DNA from: an uncultured Beijerinckiaceae bacterium
GTDB lineage: Bacteria > Pseudomonadota > Alphaproteobacteria > Rhizobiales > Beijerinckiaceae
NCBI GenBank assembly: GCA_937873345.1
Contig: CALMRL010000166.1
Coordinates: forward strand, 1 to 6,791
DNA: 6,791 nt
Direction: 5' to 3'
In this document: one piece after another, positions 5,067 to 6,791 of the stretch
How the letters are laid out: each line of letters starts with the position of its first letter
Position numbering within the stretch: the first letter of the stretch is position 1
Translations under genes and position numbers: made by a program
Notes under the pieces: model-generated
What the model saw: only the letters and a program-made list of their open reading frames with translations
Told to the model about the DNA's origin: nothing
Databases searched by the model: none

Positions 5067-5797
5067 TCAAGGCAGCGCCGCGAAGGCGGCACGCAAGCCC
5101 TCGCGCTCCACGATTTCGGCGAAGCGGGGCACCGTCTCGCTGGCGCGGCCGTACACCGCATGATCGAACGAGCCGGCGTTGTCGGCCAGCTCAAGGTTGA
5201 ACTCGCATGTCGACAGGCCGAGCTGCCGCGCCGCGGCGACGAAGCCGGCGGCGGGGTAGACGGCGCCCGAGGTGCCGATCGCGGCGAAGGCGTCGGCCTC
5301 GCCAAGAGCCTCGAAGATGCGGCTTGTCTGCATCGGTTCCTCGCCGAACCAGACGATGTCGGGGCCGCATCCCGTCGGCCGCGCCGCAGGCGGGGCACGG
5401 GGTCGCGGTCGAGAGATCCTGCGTCCAGTCGTTGCGCACGCCGCATAGGGTGCAGCGGGCGCGGTCGAGGCGGCCGTGCATGGCGATGGCGTCGGAGCCC
5501 CGCCCGCTCGTGAAGCCCGTCGACGTTCTGCGTCACCAGGGTGAGGCGGTCGCCGCGCTGCGCCATCACCCATCCCAGCCGAGCGAGGGCATGATGCGCG
5601 GCGTTGGGCTCGGCCTCTCGGGCGCCGCGGCGACGCCAGTCGTAGAAGCGGTGCACCAGCGCGGGATCGCGCCGAAACGCCTCCGGCGTCGCCAGCGCGC
5701 GGGGATCGTGCTCCTCCCACAGCCCGCCGGGGTCGCGGAAGGTGCGCAGGCCGCTCTCGGCGGAGGCACCGGCGCCGGTGAGGATGAAAAGGTGCAT
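5067..5797 (-). pseudogene. cobB: Sir2-family NAD-dependent deacylase, split by two +1 frameshifts
   Basis: Three adjoining frames together encode a complete class III-type sirtuin. Residues 1-100 (from ATG 5797) carry the NAD site TGAGASAESGLRTFR, the YDWR motif (Tyr52, Arg55) and TQNVDGLHERAG. One extra base in the run at 5498-5501 shifts the frame. Residues 101-145 follow with the catalytic His107 (MHG) and four zinc Cys (115, 118, 134, 137). One extra base at 5361-5364 shifts it again. Residues 146-242 carry VWFGEEP and GTSGAVYPAAGF, to TGA at 5067. Removing one base from each run gives exactly 242 codons plus a stop. CobB-type enzymes remove acetyl or, with Tyr-x-x-Arg, succinyl/malonyl groups from lysines using NAD. 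As written, translation from 5797 would run out of frame to 5036 as 253 residues. AGGGG precedes the ATG. Both shifts lie in four-base runs, so sequencing error is a real alternative to true decay. Confidence 0.9.
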
Positions 5798-5869
5798 CGG
5801 CGCCCCTGCCGTGTCAGGCCGGCAGAATAGCCCCGCGGCGGCCGGCGTGCGACCCCGCGCAACGACGAA

Positions 5870-5889
5870 GGGCGGAGCGTGATCCGCCC
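5870..5889 (-). terminator. Terminator-like hairpin after the OmpA-family gene
   Basis: GGGCGGA (5870-5876) and TCCGCCC (5883-5889) form a 7-bp perfect stem with a 6-nt loop, 21 bp past the stop at 5911. A competing pairing, AAGGGC (5868-5873) with GCCCTT (5891-5896), overlaps it. In the minus direction a broken T-rich tract (CTTCGTCGTTG) follows. It is the best intrinsic terminator candidate in the window and would separate this gene from sir2. Confidence 0.45.
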
Positions 5890-5910
5890 CGCCCTTCCGG
5901 ATGCCTGCGA

Positions 5911-6791
5911 TCAGCGGGCCGGCGGCGGCGGCGCACCGCCGGCGGCGAGGAGCGGCGTGATGTTCTGCACCACGACACGACGATTGACGGCCGACGACCC
6001 CTGCGTGTTCACCTTCAGGTACTGCTGGCCGTAGCCCTGCGTCGTGATGTTCTCCGGCGGCACGCCGAAGTCCTTCGACAGGATCGCAGCCACCGACTGG
6101 GCGCGATGGTCCGACAGCGTCAGGTTGTCGGTCGGGTTGCCGGTCGCGTCGGTGAAGCCCTCCACCAGGAACACGGAGTTCGGCTGCCGCTCGACCGTGC
6201 GACGGATGCCGTCGGCGAGCGCCCTGAGCTTGCCGGTGGCGTCCGCCGGCACAGTCCACGAGCCGCTGCCGAAGTTCACCGTGTTGATGTCGACCGAGCG
6301 CACCAACCGTCGGATGTCGGGGCTGTAGCGGATCTGGTCGAGCGTGTAGCGGCGGGGCGGCGCCTGCAGCGGGGGTGCCGCGAAGGTGTCATAAACCAAC
6401 GTCGGGTCGGCCTCGGCGTAATCGACGGCGTAGCGGTCGGGCGGGATGTCGAGCGGCGGCGGCGGCAACACCACGACGTCCTCGCCCGGCAGCCGGACGC
6501 GGCCCTCGGTGCCGTTGTCGATCAGCACCACCTCGTGGCCGTCCCGGTAGCGGCGCACTCGGCGCAGCATCAGCCCGTCCGGCGTGGTGAAGGTGAGGAT
6601 CTGCTCGCCGTTCGGGCGGTCGATGACGTCCACGAAGTCGCGGCCGGAGCGCTCGCGGCGGACCTGATAGCCGAGCTCGCGGAAGCGCTCGTCCTCGTCG
6701 TGCACGATGTAGGCACGGTCGCCGTCCTCGACGATGGTGCGGCCCGGCTCGCGGATATAGGTCCGGCCGTCCTCCCGGTACTCCTGACGCT
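5911..6791 (-). CDS. OmpA-family envelope protein (5' end outside the window)
   Basis: The frame is open to the window edge, so the N-terminus, and any signal peptide, is missing; 292 residues are visible. The visible start holds two related short units, EDGRTYIREPGR and EDGDRAYIVHDEDER, a repeat type I associate with OmpA-like proteins of Hyphomicrobiales. A middle domain (VDVIDRPNGEQILTF onward) ends in a proline-rich segment with LPPPPLDIPP. The C-terminal OmpA domain (about residues 165-280) has GFTDATGN-type and LSDHRAQSV motifs, with Asp214 and Arg229 fifteen apart, as in the peptidoglycan-contacting Asp/Arg pair of OmpA proteins, then TTQGYG and NRRV. It probably ties the outer membrane or a periplasmic complex to peptidoglycan. 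A second run of four Pro lies near the C-terminus (GGAPPPPAR). GTG at 6705 is in frame but is not the real start, because the repeat unit continues upstream of it. Confidence 0.92.
   Translation of the reverse strand, partial: RQEYREDGRTYIREPGRTIVEDGDRAYIVHDEDERFRELGYQVRRERSGRDFVDVIDRPNGEQILTFTTPDGLMLRRVRRYRDGHEVVLIDNGTEGRVRLPGEDVVVLPPPPLDIPPDRYAVDYAEADPTLVYDTFAAPPLQAPPRRYTLDQIRYSPDIRRLVRSVDINTVNFGSGSWTVPADATGKLRALADGIRRTVERQPNSVFLVEGFTDATGNPTDNLTLSDHRAQSVAAILSKDFGVPPENITTQGYGQQYLKVNTQGSSAVNRRVVVQNITPLLAAGGAPPPPAR

Noticed and set aside
5361..5501. Programmed +1 frameshifting in sir2
   Set aside because: CCC-C is a known slippery context for +1 shifting and would fit the second site, but the gene would need two independent efficient +1 shifts in 140 bp, with no stop codon, hairpin or other stimulator seen. 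Insertion or sequencing error is simpler.
1..6791. Defence island, CRISPR array, transposon or toxin-antitoxin pair
   Set aside because: No regular repeats with spacers, transposase, terminal inverted repeats or paired small toxin-antitoxin genes were found; the HNH protein alone does not make a defence system.

Overview
The window is 6.8 kb of GC-rich chromosomal DNA from an alphaproteobacterium, most likely of the order Hyphomicrobiales. The protein set looks like Methylobacterium or Methylorubrum, but that placement rests on recalled family resemblance, not a search. Supporting signs are a MucR/Ros-type zinc-finger regulator, a candidate EcfG (general stress sigma factor) promoter, an OmpA-family protein of a type I associate with this order, and several small secreted proteins typical of these genomes. 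I see no CRISPR array, insertion sequence, tRNA or rRNA.

Left part (1-2100), small accessory-type genes: a secreted, repeat-containing protein on the minus strand (177-521, with a terminator-like hairpin after it); a divergent 284-bp spacer with a well-placed EcfG-type promoter; a small Gly/Ala-rich secreted protein on the plus strand (806-1081); an 87-residue helical cytoplasmic protein on the minus strand (1104-1367); and a stand-alone HNH nuclease on the minus strand (1581-1937).

Middle (2101-3632): an AT-rich control region (about 41% G+C by hand count over 2101-2200) leads into a MucR-family regulator. A TAA stop at 2522-2524 interrupts its frame just after the zinc finger, where the family has a conserved Tyr. 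The frame then runs on to 2809 and ends in an AT-hook-like motif. Next comes a 193-residue secreted protein of a rhizobial-type family (2994-3575).

Right part (3673-6791), all minus strand, in transcription order: OmpA-family envelope protein (5' end outside the window), a Sir2 deacylase, a DUF2721 membrane protein, and YebC/PmpR. The Sir2 gene is spread over three frames by two single-base insertions, each in a four-base G/C run. Removing one base from each run restores a perfect 242-residue class III-type sirtuin. The spacers between these four genes are 113, 66 and 113 bp, so they may be co-transcribed in part, but yebC has its own upstream dyad and probably its own promoter.

No clearly new multi-gene system is visible. 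The observations most worth checking are the stop inside mucR and its AT-hook tail, the double frameshift in sir2, the EcfG promoter before the small secreted protein, and the repeat-rich control regions in front of mucR and yebC.
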